Shown here: positions 21,841 to 34,426 of the stretch, one piece after another | Layout: every line of letters starts with the position of its first letter | Numbering within the stretch: the first letter of the stretch is position 1 | NCBI GenBank assembly: GCA_021613535.1 | Contig: CP075494.1 | Span: 1,860,001-1,924,000 of the forward strand | Direction: 5' to 3' | Origin: Adineta vaga | Taxonomy: Eukaryota; Rotifera | Length of the DNA: 64,000 nt | Program-made: the position numbers and the translations under genes | The notes under the pieces: model-generated | Database searches by the model: none | Told to the model about the DNA's origin: nothing | The model's input: only the letters and a program-made list of their open reading frames with translations

Positions 21841-23267
21841 AAATTAAACTAAAAAGAACGAGTTATTGTTCGAAAATTACTTCATATTTGCGTATTATTT
21901 ATATGAAGAATAAAAGATAAGTAATGTTATCTTCAACATAAAAAAGGTATGACCATAGTCTTATATTTATATAACAAATGTTAGATGTAAGTATGATAGA
22001 ACAAAACGATGCTTTACTCTTAATTTTTCTCATTACTCTCAGATTTTCTGTTTTTTGAGCATCTAACTAAAATTTAATTATAACTCATTACTAAATGTAC
22101 AGTACGCATCGTTGTTCTCCTATCATAACTTCAATAAATCCTGCTGATCCTGTCAGATACGTGAGTGTACTAATAACTTTTTTGTCAATAACAGTAACAT
22201 TTCGTGTAGAAAGAAAGATTCAATTTTCTATCTCGAGCAACTAGTTTTCTGATATGCGATTTATTGAAAAAAATTTGAACTAATTTTTTTAGGTGAAAAG
22301 TGACAAACATACGTAATTCAACATAAGTAAGTGCCGAAGGAGTTATGAGTACCAGAAGTCTGTGATATACTGATGGATACTTGGTGAATTCCATCAGTTT
22401 AAATACGAGAGGGTGTGGGTGTGGGTGTGGGTGTGATAGAAGAGGAGATACGCACACCTACACCCACACCCTCAAGATAATCAGAATTTTTTCGTAATAG
22501 TAGTTATATTCGAATTCTTTTTTTAGATCAGAAAAATAACATGCATGCGAGTTCTGATATTATATGCATGGATAGGTTCTTTTTCACTAATATCCTAGTT
22601 AGAAAAAAAGCTGTTTGTGCAATTCCTATGAAATCAAAAATGGCAAACAGGAAATAGCTACTCTGTGATACTAATTATTATGAAGTAAATAATATTAATA
22701 CAAATTAATAATGATTGTCTAGTCTGTGATAATCTTTTCTTCTTACGTCAGTGTCATTGATTTATTCAAAACATGTTACAGATCTTGAATAAATTTATAT
22801 GCAAAAATATTCAAATATGAAAAGCAAGATAGAAAAAAGATTAATCAATAAAGTTGTTTTGTATTTAATATTCAACTCAATTAACGATTTTGGTATAGAA
22901 AAGAAATATCAACCATCTTAATCCTCAAAATTGAATTCTATGATTGCAATGTATTGTTTCGATTCTAACAGAATACCAAAATTATTTTTCTGACATGCTT
23001 AATAAAGATTTAATTGAGATCAAAGAATTTACTTTCATGACCTTTCAGATGTTTTTGTTGTCAAGATCTTCTTCATCCATTGATAAAAATGCTATTTTCA
23101 CTGTAGTTTTCATCAAAAAATTTGTTCATACGTTATGAATTAATGCATTGACTAATTCCTAATTAACGTCCTCAAAACTTTTCTCTACCTTTCATTCATT
23201 CAAAATTATTTTCACTTCGTCATTTTTCTGTATATCATTTTTCTAACTTGGAAGCAAAACTCGCAAA
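21841..23267. other. intergenic region
   Basis: Apart from the telomere-like element at 22406-22477, only AT-rich sequence is seen. It includes the promoter of the GPCR that starts at 23268. Confidence 0.35.
22406..22477. mobile_element. telomere-like palindromic element (copy l)
   Basis: GAGAGGGTGTGGG with four TGTGGG-like units, the loop ATAGAAGAGGAGATACGCAC in the orientation of copy k, then CACCCACACCCTCAAGAT. The left arm could form a G-quadruplex. Confidence 0.8.
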
Positions 23268-24212
23268 ATGAATGTGTCTGAAAATACAAATGTTATTAAA
23301 AAAAATGAAACGGAGAGTCCATTTGGATTTATTTCCAAGGATGTATCATTCATACTATTACTAACCTTTGATATTCCATCTATTTTCATGCATCTTATCG
23401 TGTTTATCCTTATTTCTTTTAATAAAGCTCTTCGTTCGGCACCAAATAATTATGTTATTTTATTTAAATTATTTTATTCCTTTATCATCACCGCTTTTAT
23501 GATTCCAACAGTAATGGATTCACACAGATTAAATCCAACTATTCATTGGACTCTTGCATTATGTAAAACTAGGTCGTTTATTGAGACTGTGTCTTCTAAT
23601 ATGATGAATCTTTTAGTCGCATGGGCATCATTTGAACGACATCTTATTATTTTTCATATTGATCTATTGAAAGTAAAATGGAAAAAGTTTTGTTTTCATT
23701 ATGTGCCACCGATTCTTATCACCGTTTATCTTTTCATATTTTATATTTATTCCAGCTTTTTCTTTCCATGTGAACATCAAGTGGATTTTGTCAATAACAT
23801 ATGTTATTATGGTTGTCAGTCAAGGGATCCAATACTGGGTATGTGGCAAACAAGTATTCATATCTTATCTCCAACGATATGTGTATTGATATGTAATGGT
23901 GCCCTTTTATTTCGAGTTTATCGATCAAAAACTCGTCTTCGACGATCAATAAATTGGCGAAAATATCGACTAATGATCTTTCAACTTGTTTCTATTGCAT
24001 GTCTCTATCTTTTATTTAATCTACCATTTGCGATTGCCTATTTATGGGTTATAGTAGCTCCGGCACCTTTCATAATCACGTTCCTGCAACGGGTTGGTTT
24101 TCTCACATATTTTATTTGGTTATTATTTCCTTTTGTGTGTTTGTCTTCAATACCACAATTGGGATCGAAAATGAAGAAAGCTCTATATCGTCGAATAATA
24201 CCTGTTAGTTAG
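23268..24212 (+). CDS. 7TM G-protein-coupled receptor, rhodopsin-like, rotifer-expanded type
   Basis: 314 residues in one exon with seven hydrophobic segments (about 25-48, 60-80, 103-125, 143-167, 197-218, 237-260, 270-290). The Cys pair expected between TM3 and ECL2 is present (LCKTR; PCEH and ICYYGC in the loop). The DRY position reads ERH in SFERHLIIFH, and the NPxxY position is replaced by CLSSIPQLG. A short N-terminus with possible N-glycosylation sites precedes TM1. The minus-strand gene at 32344-33351 is a paralogue with the same IERHILIFH motif. The ligand cannot be inferred. Confidence 0.85.
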   Translation: MNVSENTNVIKKNETESPFGFISKDVSFILLLTFDIPSIFMHLIVFILISFNKALRSAPNNYVILFKLFYSFIITAFMIPTVMDSHRLNPTIHWTLALCKTRSFIETVSSNMMNLLVAWASFERHLIIFHIDLLKVKWKKFCFHYVPPILITVYLFIFYIYSSFFFPCEHQVDFVNNICYYGCQSRDPILGMWQTSIHILSPTICVLICNGALLFRVYRSKTRLRRSINWRKYRLMIFQLVSIACLYLLFNLPFAIAYLWVIVAPAPFIITFLQRVGFLTYFIWLLFPFVCLSSIPQLGSKMKKALYRRIIPVS

Positions 24213-25040
24213 AAAATGCAACCAAGAGCGATTCGCCTTGTGAAGACTCAAGTGCAATAAAAAGCACTCGTGTAGAAGAACGAAACTAAATAATATTTTG
24301 TCTTTTTTTCAATGTATTCATATCGTTTTGTGTAAATGTTGTAAACCCTAGTATAAACGAGGTCATGGGGAATTTGATTTTGCGGCAAATTCATATATAA
24401 CAATAAATTCTTGAGGGTGTGGGTGTGAAAAGAGTTACCACAAGAATAAATATATTATACTTCCATCTAGTAGTTATATCACTGTAATATATATCTTTTT
24501 TAGGAAAGTTTGTTGGGAAATATTATTGTTCAGGAGTTCTGAATTGTTTCAGAATTTGCGAGCAATCAGATTATAGGCGTAAGTGGGTTGACGTTCGATA
24601 TTGCGAATTCTAATGTTTTTGGTGAAGTGTGTTTTGGATGAAAATAACTGCACTTTGTTGTCTTAGAAACAGTGGGGGTTAGTTTAAGATAGTAGTATTG
24701 TCTTATAAGCTCAACGGTCTCGTTTAAATTAATGTAGTTCAGTATACGGAGTTTATTTTGGTTTGGCATGAAGTTGTACGCTGGTTAGTAGTCATTTGTG
24801 AAGGTGCATATGTTACTTTCGTGGGTTGAATGTTGATTCGTAATTTTATCTAATTTAAATGAATAGATTCAAAATATATCAATAAAACACCTTCTTTTAT
24901 ATTCTTATTCATCAGTCGTCATTGTGGTGTTTGGTGTCGGATTGTCATCAAGATCAGCGGAATTTGTAGCATGGAGGTTATTATGTCTGTTGAACTACCG
25001 TATAAATATAGGAGTGATTCAAATATAATATCATCTCATT
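24213..25040. other. intergenic region with telomere-like half-element
   Basis: TTCTTGAGGGTGTGGGTGTG at 24409-24430 is a left end without a partner. 24560-24830 is unusually GT-rich on the plus strand; its minus frame (24769-24566) has no recognised domain. Confidence 0.4.
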
Positions 25041-26868
25041 CTCTTATGCTATATATCATGGTCAATGTACTAAATACATCAATAACATAGTTAGCACTAC
25101 TTTTTGTCGATGCGATCAAGGATGGTCTGGAATTCACTGTAATACTCCACAGAATTGCACTTGTACATCAGATTCTCTATGTATTGGTATTACAGGAAAT
25201 AATCAGTCGATATGTGTTTGTCCTCTTGGAAAATTCGGTTCTCGATGTTTACTTAACAATATTGTATGTCAACTCGATCAAAATGAAACATGTCTTAATG
25301 GTGGTGAATGTATACCTATCGATGAACGTATTGATAATCATCGACGACTTACATGTATTTTTCTAAATGGTTTTAGTGGACATCGATGTGAAATAATCGA
25401 TACGAAAATTATTGTTTCATTTGAAAACGATATTATGCTTTCACAATCAATACTCATTCATTTTATTCAAATATCAAATGAATAACCAACACGACATGTA
25501 ACTACATTTAAAAAGTTTCTTTTTGGTCAAGTTTCAAATAATTTATTGGTCACATCCATTTCATATTGTAACTATTGAACCAATGAAAAATACATTCTAT
25601 TTAACAATAGTTCAAAAGATATATACACCATCAATTACACTTATTAGAAAAATCAATTCATCACATCATTGTAAAAACATTACAGAAATATTTAATAAAA
25701 CATTCGTTCAATAGCATCTTATTCATCGTATAAAACATTATCATGAACCATGTCAACAATCTTCATTACAATTGTCTTGTTTTCATGATGAGAAACATTT
25801 CTGTTTATGTACTGATTTTGAACAACAACGTTTATCTAATTGTTTCGATTTTGATTTTCATATGCAATACAATTGTCTTCGTCAAAGTGTTTGTGAAAAT
25901 GGAGCTCAATGTTTTCAAGATAGTCCTACATGTCCACAAAAATCAATATGTGTGTGTAACGAATGTTTTTATGGAACACGATGTCAATTTACTACAAAAG
26001 GTTTTGGTTTTTCACTCGATGCTATTTTAGGATATCGTATTCAACCTCATGTGAGTTTTCAACAACAATCCACAATTGTACAAGTAAGTCTAATACTTAC
26101 GATAATCATGTTCATGTCAGGACTTGCCAATGGTATTCTATCTCTAATTACTTTCAACATAAAAAAACTCCATCAAGTTGGTTGTGGTCTATATTTACTT
26201 GGATCATCGATCACTTCTTTATTGACAACTACTGTGTTTACATTGAAATTCTCTATGTTGTTACTCTTATATAAATGGCAATTATCACTAATCAATCATT
26301 TCTAAATTTTCAATGTATTCTGATAGATTTTCTTATTCGAGTTTGTCTTGGCATGGATCAATGGCTTAATGCTTGTGTAGCTATCGAACGAGCAATAACC
26401 GTTAGAAGTGGAGTTGCTTTTAATAAAAATAAAAGCAAGAAAATAGCTAAATGGAAGTTTTTGATTCGATGGTTAATATGGTTCATTTTCTCGGTCCGTT
26501 TGTCATTAATTTACTCTCAGCATTGCTCATTATCATAGTAGGTGCACGACAACGAGCCCGTGCTCGTTCTCGTCAATCATACCGAGAACATTTGCTTGAA
26601 CGATTTCGAGATCACAGACAACTTCTAATTGCACCATGCATATTAATTATTCTTGCATTTCCTCGTCTTTATATTTCATTTATATCAAATTGTATGAAAT
26701 CTGCTCATAATTCTTAGTTATATCTCATTGGTTATTTTATTTCATTTGCTCCACCTATGCTTACTTTTATCATATTTGTTATACCATCAGATTTATATAG
26801 AAAAGAATCTTGGGAATCAATTAAATATCAGCGACAATATATTCGTCAACAGCTATGTTTTAAACTAT
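25041..26868 (+). pseudogene. EGF-7TM receptor pseudogene
   Basis: Two or more EGF-like units (CRCDQGWSGIHC, CVCPLGKFGSRC, CLNGGECIP, GFSGHRC) are followed by a linker, a further Cys cluster (CNECFYGTRCQF) and a seven-TM region containing ACVAIERAITV and the basic loop RARARSRQSYREH. The gene is broken: a stop at about 25482, another at 25712, frame changes near 25770, 26275 and 26470, and a nonsense TAG at 26716 where family members, from memory, have Trp. The end reads ESIKYQRQYIRQ. All parts are in order and colinear, so this is point decay of a once complete receptor, not a chimera. Confidence 0.85.
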
Positions 26869-26870
26869 AA

Positions 26871-27983
26871 GTAATAGATAATTAAACTGTGTTTTTTTTA
26901 GTTTATTTATTTAATATGAATAGTACAACCTAAATAAAAGTCTTATTGATCTAATAGTAATCGACTTTAACTGCGGTTTTGCATGTTTGGGAGAGAAATT
27001 GTTTTTATTAGAAATATAGGAATTTACATAGGATAGGAGTTTTCGAAAACAGAGGATTTTCTTAAATCTAGTACTTCTATCTAAAAAGGGTGGGTCTGGG
27101 TGTCAGGGTGTAGATGCTCCGTGAACAAGATGTACCCTCACCCACACCCTCAAGATACATCATGGTCCGCGACGGTAAAGTATACAGGATAAAATGTCCT
27201 CGAATGAATTGTCCTTTAGATTTTGTTCCATAAAAAATCGGTATGAATGCGAATGAGACGGAAAATGAAGAAGGAGCATCATCACGCAAATCTAAATTCA
27301 CATGCTAAATACTATACTTCACCCTCATCCTCAAATTAAAAAAGAATATTCACAATGAAAACATAATCAGTCTTATTATTAAATTTGATTCTTCTGTGAC
27401 TTTTATCGCATAATTATCTTAATGTCTATTATTAATCTGACGTCAATGTTATACGTTTAAGATATTCGAACTATTGATCATTCAACTATGCATATATTAT
27501 TTTCGAATTCTAAATATAACGAAAATCAGAATATTAGTTCTATCATTCTCGACAAACGTTTACTCATTTTTCATCATTATTATATTATAAACACACTTCG
27601 AGCAACCGACAGAAAAATTGTCTTTTTCTTATGCTTTTTTTACCTTGATTTTTACTGGTCTAAGAATCAATCGGTAAAAAACGTGCTTTTAATGACGTTA
27701 TTCTACCAAGTGCATGTGTGTACATGCAATCTACAACGATAATTAAACATTTTGATTAATCGATAAATAATACATGTAATTATCGCTAAAGAAAAAAAAA
27801 ACGGCAGTATCAAAGAACGAAAAATATACATATAAGGTACTTAGTTTTATAAAGTAATGCAAAATATACCTTTTTTATTTTTACTTCAAACGAATAGAGA
27901 CGTTTAATTATACGCAGTATGTTTTCTACATGGTAAGAGTAAATCGATTTTTATGTTATACTTCGTACAAAAGGAGTGTGATA
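26871..27983. other. intergenic region with gene-like fragment between telomere-like arms
   Basis: A minus-strand stretch at 27305-27158 (DLRDDAPSSFSVSF, GQFIRGHFIL) looks coding but is short. It is bounded by the element at 27082-27156 and by ACCCTCATCCTCAAAT near 27320. The rest shows nothing. Confidence 0.4.
27082..27156. mobile_element. telomere-like palindromic element (copy n)
   Basis: AAAGGGTGGGTCTGGGTG on the left and ACCCTCACCCACACCCTCAA on the right around a loop of about 30 bp that differs from copies c, i, k and l. Confidence 0.7.
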
Positions 27984-28308
27984 CAGTAAAATCTCTCTAT
28001 AGTGGACACTCTCGAGACTAATCAAAGATGTCCACTGTAGGGAGAGAGAGAGAGATCCACTATATAGAGGTGAGGTATTTTGTAGGACAGCTCTTTCAAA
28101 CACAGAGTAAATATGTTTTGTAGATGCCTAAAGAGCCCTAGTGAACAATACAAGACGTTACTTCTTCTTAAATCCATCTTTGTTCTCCATAACTTAATAG
28201 TTGTCAAAATCTAGTCGAATTTCTCTTATGAGCACCAATACATTTTTCAAAACTCTTCATCGTATATAATTGTATGCAATAATGTCCACTATAAAAGGTT
28301 CCACGGTA
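27982..28308. mobile_element. pogo/Tc1-like MITE with TA target site
   Basis: The left end TA-CAGTAAAATCTCTCTATAG and, inverted, the right end TGTCCACTATAAAAGGTT...CGG-TA share the core CTATAGTGGACA. More internal copies of the same core (TGTCCACTGTAGGGAGAG at about 28030, TCCACTATATAGAGG at about 28057) are typical subterminal repeats. CAGT termini on a TA duplication suit the pogo group of Tc1/mariner. No transposase is encoded in 323 bp. The right end is 21 bp from the first recognised exon of the M13 peptidase gene. Confidence 0.65.
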
Positions 28309-28329
28309 ACTGATTTATCACTTTCACAG

Positions 28330-31300
28330 GAGTTCATCCACTTGGAAGATTCTCACTCTACTATTTGGAGTGGTCTCTTGTCTATTGTTGGCAACTACAA
28401 TTGTTTTAGCGGTTTTATATGGTATCGAACGAAACAAGATCAAAGAATCAACAAAATTCTGTAATATTAATATGATCATTTCATATTCAAATCTTTTCTT
28501 TTTCATTAGATGACAACAATACCTTTTGTTCAACTCCATACTGTATCAATACAGGTAGCTACCTTCTATTATATACAATCGATTGTGTGTACACAATTGT
28601 CTTTAGCTAATTATCTTCTACAAAGTATTGATGAGTCTGTTAATCCATGTGAAAATTTCTATGATTTTGTATGTGGTAAATGGATGAATAGCTCGATCAT
28701 ACCAGATGATGGTAATGTTCTTAGCAACTTTTCACAATTAATCTATATAGTTTTGGTCTACTAGAGATGGATGTAAGCATTTTCTCAAGTTTGACAAATG
28801 AGTTAAACCAACGTATTGTTGGTAGGTGATTAATTTGGAACATTTCTATTTAAATTCAGATTAATTACAGATCTGTTTGCCACTTCGTCGACGAGTATTA
28901 ATGAACTACAATCGATTTTAAATGCTCGCATTCTATATGCTTCATGTATGAACGAAAAAGCAATTGAGACAGATAGTTTGAAAAGTATACTTTCATTTAT
29001 CGATACGGAACTCGGTGGATGGCCAATTATAAAAGGATCAGATTGGAGCAATCTCAATTACACTCTAGCAAATCACTTATTACGTTTAAATCTCTACAGT
29101 CTGAATCCACTATATACAATAGTATCAACGGTCGATAGAATCAATTCATCTTTATACAACATTTTCGTAAGTAAATATTTGCATATCGATAGTTATTCTA
29201 AATTTGTTGTGCAAAAGATTGGTCAAGGTCATTTAAATCTACAAACAAAAGACTTATACACAACTGAAAATAACATCACAATTCTCTATCGTGAAGTTAT
29301 GCGTGAAGTAGTGCTTGAATTAACCAATATCACATTACATATTGACACTGATATTGCGGATATGTTTGCTTTAGAAAAAAGTATTGCTCAAGTAAGTTTA
29401 AGTTTGTATGATCATATGTTCTCTCATATTCTATATTCATAGTACTTCTGGACACCTACAGATCTCGTTTATCGAGCCAACGAAAACTCTCGAATAGCAA
29501 TAGATAATGTGACAAAAGTGGTCAATTCCAGCGTTAGTAATCAAAACGATTTTTCACTTTGATTAAATTACTATTATATTCATGATTGTAATTTAGTTTG
29601 ATTTTTCTGATTTCATTCATCGGTTATATCAGTCAGTTGGTGTGAATCTGACTGAAACAGATATGGTCAGTGTTAATCAAATGGATTATCTGTATAATGT
29701 TTCGATGATCATTAGCCAATACTCGCCACGTGTAGTACAAAACTATCTCGTTTGGTGTTTTGTATTCAATATGATCGATTCCATGCCACAACGATTTCAA
29801 GTGATAAAACGAAAGTTAACTGATTTAACTCTAGGAACATCTGTTGAACAAGTCCGAAGTATTAAATGTGGTTCTTCTGTCAATAGTGCAATGGGTTTTG
29901 CTGTCTCAAGACTTTACATCGAGAAATATTTCAGTGGAAATTCACGAAATCAGGTAGAGTACATCATCCGATTATAGGTGTAATTCTATTCCATTACTTA
30001 TAGTCGTTAGAAGTATATCGGAAGATTCGAGATGCATTTATTGATATGATTAGTCAAGCTTCATGGATGGATACTGTTTCAAAGAGCAGAGCCATAGAAA
30101 AGGTAAATGGTGCATGAAAAAAGTGTCCTACAAAAAAAAGAAATGCTTGACTATTTAGGCACAAGCAATCATCGAGAGTATTGGATATCCTGACTATGTG
30201 AGCTCACCTAATGTGACAGAATTAGAAAAGCAATATATGAACGTAACAAATTTGAGAAGATAAACATTCCAATTACTATATTAATATAATTTCTCCTTTA
30301 AATGTTCTAGTATAGGTTTAATTCATCATACATGTACAATTCTCTCCTCATATTTCGACTGATTACGACAGAGTTTCTGGGAAAACTTCGTCAACCTACT
30401 CGTCGCACAACATGGGCACAACCACCAACAGTAATTAATGCCTTCTACAGTCCACCTTACAATTCTATCAGCAAGCTATCGATCAATGTTTCGCAATAAT
30501 GTATTATGGATTTTCTTTTATATTTAGTATTTCCGGCAGGCATTCTTCAAACGCCTACATTTCATGTTGAAGCACCTAAGTTAGTATTTCTTCATACGAA
30601 TCTTTGTCTAACTGACTGAAAATGAGTTTATAAATTCCCCATAGTTTTTAACATATGAATCTGATAAACTCATTTTGAAAATACTAACGTATCTGTTTCT
30701 TCTTAGGTATCTCAACTTTGGTGGTAAGTAGTATCTCCTATCACTGAAACATCTACACTTGTACCAAATAACAATCCTAGGCATTGGAATGGTTATGGGA
30801 CATGAGATGACACATGGTTTCGACAACAATGGTCGATTCTATGATAAAGAAGGCAATCGACTTTCTTGGTGGACTAATGAAACCAGTGTCGCATTTGATC
30901 AGAAGAAACAATGTATCATCGATCAATATAGCAATTATACTGTGGCACAAGTCAACCTTCAGGTCTCTTTTTTTATTCTCGCGTTTACTATGCTATCAAA
31001 TAACTGCTGTGTATTTAGATCCAAGGTATATTGACACAAGGCGAAAATATTGCCGATAATGGTGGCTTGAAAGCATCTTTTTATGTAAGACTGTTTATTA
31101 GTGAAGTTCTCATATGATATTCATCGATCGTAGGCCTATCAAAAATGGGCAAAAGAAAATCCAAATATTGACAAGAAACTACCTGGTCTGGAAAAATATT
31201 CAGCGGAACAACTATTCTTTATGAGTTTTGGACATATCTGGTGTTCGAAAGTGCGAGATTCGGTTCTGGCAATTTTAATGAAATCAGATTCTCATTCTCC

Positions 31301-31473
31301 ATCTATGTATAGGTGAAACACGCTTTCTCTTCTGAGTATATTGACACAAATAGCTATGTCTCTAAATTTTTAGGGTGATTGGGACGACATCAAACTTTGT
31401 TGAGTTCGATCGAGTATTTGGATGTAAACCTGGTCAAGGTAACAGCCGAATAAACAAATGTACAGTTTGGTAA
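28330..31473 (+). CDS. M13 metallopeptidase (neprilysin/ECE family), 16 exons
   Basis: Exons: 28330-28460, 28510-28554, 28607-28711, 28765-28821, 28871-29391, 29443-29532, 29597-29953, 30004-30102, 30159-30242, 30311-30470, 30528-30579, 30707-30723, 30781-30962, 31019-31084, 31134-31312, 31374-31473. Every junction is phase-consistent, giving 748 codons. Order: TM anchor ([21 protein letters not shown]), [20 protein letters not shown], the zinc site HEMTH, the third ligand in [15 protein letters not shown], and the C-terminal CTVW. All catalytic residues are present. The family cleaves peptide hormones and other small peptides outside the cell as type II membrane enzymes. Exon 12 is only 17 nt and intron 10 starts with GC. 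No initiator ATG is in frame upstream, so the first exon is missing from this model; the MITE at 27982-28308 lies exactly there. Confidence 0.92.
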
Positions 31474-31705
31474 ACACATCGTATTACATTGACAATTCTT
31501 TTTTTCTGCTACTTTTCTATAATAAAAATTAACGATATAAAGTTCATCTTTTATATTAACTGTATATTTCATTCAATATGTCAATCCATGGTCTGGTTTA
31601 TTTTATTTTTAATAAACACAGTATTTATCAAACAGAAAAAGAAAAAAGTCGTCAGATGAGCTGCATCTAAACATGAAGCCATCTGTTATACACACAACTT
31701 ATCAC

Positions 31706-31843
31706 CTATCCTTCTAAACATTGCAGTTGGCCAGGCGTATAACAGCGTCCATTGCACAACTCCTGATTCCAACTGCAAATAGTAGCTGCAGATGCATTAC
31801 TTAGACCGATGAAAAAAATTATAAGAATTAGATGTGCCGACAT
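31706..31843 (-). CDS. small secreted cysteine peptide, 45 residues
   Basis: ATG at 31843-31841, stop at 31708-31706. A 20-residue hydrophobic signal peptide (MSAHLILIIFFIGLSNASAA) precedes TICSWNQELCNGRCYTP and QLQCLEG. Four Cys in the pattern C-x6-C-x3-C-x7-C could form two disulfides. The CNG.CY.P...C pattern resembles repeats in larger secreted proteins, so this may be a one-repeat member or a truncated one. Function unknown. It lies downstream of and opposite to the M13 gene. Confidence 0.65.
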   Translation of the reverse strand: MSAHLILIIFFIGLSNASAATICSWNQELCNGRCYTPGQLQCLEG

Positions 31844-31936
31844 TTTATTATCTAATATGATAGAAACCGGATACTTAAGTGTATTTGATCTCGAAAGAAA
31901 TCTATTTGTAATTTGACAGTGACGTATTGCAATACG

Positions 31937-31988
31937 CGGTGTGGGTGTGGGTGTGGGTGTTCAGTCTTCCCACACCCACACCCTCAAC
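31937..31988. mobile_element. telomere-like palindromic element (copy o)
   Basis: GGTGTGGGTGTGGGTGTGGG, a loop of only about 10 bases, then CCCACACCCACACCCTCAA. It is the tightest hairpin of the family in this window. Confidence 0.75.
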
Positions 31989-32343
31989 TATCTGTCTATT
32001 TCTCCTTTTTTTGTAATTCCAACATTTTTATCTCGCTACATCGATTCTACTTTGCGGACATTTTTTATATGCAGCTAAAAATAGATAATTGCATGAATAA
32101 ACACTTTTTTTTCTTAATTGGTATCGACAGAATCTCGATATAGTATTAATAGATGTGTATCGAATGAAAAAATAAACAAAGAAATAATTTCTTTCTTAAT
32201 TTAGAAATCTTTTATTGAAAACCTTTTAAAATCAAACACTTTTATGATTAATAGATAAAAGGGTAAGTGTAAATTAGGATTATTCATCAATCTTTTATAT
32301 TCCACTTGTCAAGATTAACCAGTGCCTGCTATACTTGAACAGC
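31989..32343. other. intergenic region
   Basis: AT-rich 3' flank of the minus-strand GPCR; no feature seen. Confidence 0.3.
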
Positions 32344-33314
32344 TCAACAATCTCTTGTACGATTCGTGGCTATTACTTGAGGTCCAATAACGTTTCTATT
32401 TCGTCGAAAAATTGAAATAATCTTTCGAATTTTTGTTCGAAATTCCGTTAATAGAACAATTGACATAAAAGGTGTTAATAATACAATAAAAGAAATTGTA
32501 TATATTCCAATTTCAAAGAAATCAGCACCCACTTCATATGATAAACCAGCTGTATAAGCCGTATATAAGATCATTGCTGGAAAAGCAAGAACAAAATAAA
32601 GAAAAGATATTGATAATAGCTGAAATAGCATTTTTCTATAATTTTTCCATTGAAATTGTTGACCCATTCGATATTTACTATACCATACACGCACAATAAG
32701 TGATAAACTGCACAGTACTATCATAAAAGTCGGTAATATGCTGTTCACAATACTATCCCACATAGCAATTGATGGATTTACATATGCACAAGAACCAGTT
32801 CCACATCGTACTTGATTATAGTCATATGGAATTTCACAAGGCATTATAATAAATACAATAAAATAATAAATTAATGGATAAATCATAAATATTGTCAAAG
32901 GTAAATAATGAAAAATGAAACGTTTAAATGGTGTTGAATTTAGATTTTGATGAAAAATAAGAATATGTCGTTCAATTGATGTCCAAGTAGTGAGCATAGC
33001 TATTGAAGTAAATACTCCAAAATCTAAATAAATCCATATGAGACAAAATGTAGGTGTTGACAATAATGATGAATTAGTATGATAACAATATATACACCAA
33101 ATTGTATCGGTAAGCATAAAGATAAGACCAAAACTAAGAATAAGTATAATGACATGATTACTTAATTCTTTTCGATATCTTTGTTTGATAAGAAGATAAT
33201 AAAGATTAAAAATACTACATAATATTGAAGGACCTATTAAGATTGTAAACATCCAAAAATTAATTAGATTTGAAATTGTCATTATTGATAATCGAGAATT
33301 TGTATTGAATGAAT
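32344..33314 (-). CDS. 7TM GPCR, paralogue of the receptor at 23268
   Basis: A large last exon encodes seven hydrophobic segments, ERH at the DRY position (SIERHILIFH), a TM3-ECL2 Cys pair (FCLIWIY; PCEIPYDYNQVRCGTGSC) and a basic C-terminus. The frame is open to 33351, but CTCTTTCTTTCGTAG just before 33314 is a good acceptor in phase 1, so a short upstream exon probably supplies the start; otherwise the Met at 33282 could serve. IWCIYCYH and MWDSIVNSILP align in order with the other receptor. Ligand unknown. Confidence 0.82.
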
Positions 33315-33351
33315 CTACGAAAGAAAGAGAGAAATAATAAATAAAAGTCAA

Positions 33352-34426
33352 TTTGATATTATCTAAATCGAAAATAATTCTTTGGAATTTTTCTCTTACT
33401 ATAAAGTATTATTTTACTTTTGATTAGCAAATATAAAACTTCATGTTCTTTTCTCATCTAAAATAAACGGTAGACTTAACAATTTTGTTTTATAATCAAA
33501 TCTTCTGATTTATTAATATTTTTCGTTCGGATGAATGTTATAAAATAAAAGAAACTGATGTATATATTCTTTTTAAATTGATTTGATTTTAAATGACATA
33601 GAAAACATGTTAAGTCGTATTGAATTATCAAAATGAATATGATAATTTTGCGAAGATGACAAAAGTACTTGAAAAAAAATTATTTTATGGAAGTTATGTA
33701 GTTCTATAGAATAAGGTAAACGCGTATGTTTAATGAATAATACGCCTTTTACATAAACTTTTCATATAATCGTGTGCAGATACAATTTCATATTTTTTCA
33801 CTTAGAAAAAGGTTATTTTGCATATATATAAAGATGTATCCGAAGCTGAACGTATATTAACAAGATGAATATATGCCGGATATGAAGAAATTAATCATAT
33901 AAGTACTGTATGTTAGTTTGAAATGAGGAATACATTGATAAATTATCCACGATGGTATAAACGCATGTTCTCGAGGGTGTGGGCGAGGGTCTGGGTGTCA
34001 ATAAAGATACAATATCCACATCCACACCCTCAAACACCATGGATTTTTACATATTTATATACTGCTATAACCATTTATGTCACAAACATTTCGTGGTGAA
34101 CTAAAAACCTTCTATATCCTCTTTATTATCCATGATATATAGAAATAATTCAAGCCAAATACCTTCGTCAAGCACCAGTGAGCAAACCAAATCGTCAGAA
34201 ACGAACCGAGCGGAACGCTATTAATTATGAAATTTGAACGTTCTTTTTTTTTGACTTACCTCTTGTATCTTTCTTTTCAGAACTAAAATGAAAATAGTAA
34301 ATAAATCAATATTGCGTATTAATTCGAAGCAGAGGATGGGTGAGAATGTGTACGATAGATATCTTGTATTCGCCGATATCTACACATATATCTATTCCCT
34401 CACTCTTAACGAATTTTCATTTTTAT
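33352..34426. other. intergenic region with telomere-like element
   Basis: Contains the palindrome at 33971-34033. No gene is supported in the remaining AT-rich sequence. Confidence 0.4.
33971..34033. mobile_element. telomere-like palindromic element (copy p)
   Basis: CTCGAGGGTGTGGGCGAGGG on the left, ATCCACATCCACACCCTCAA on the right, with a loop near ATAAAGATACAA. Confidence 0.7.
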
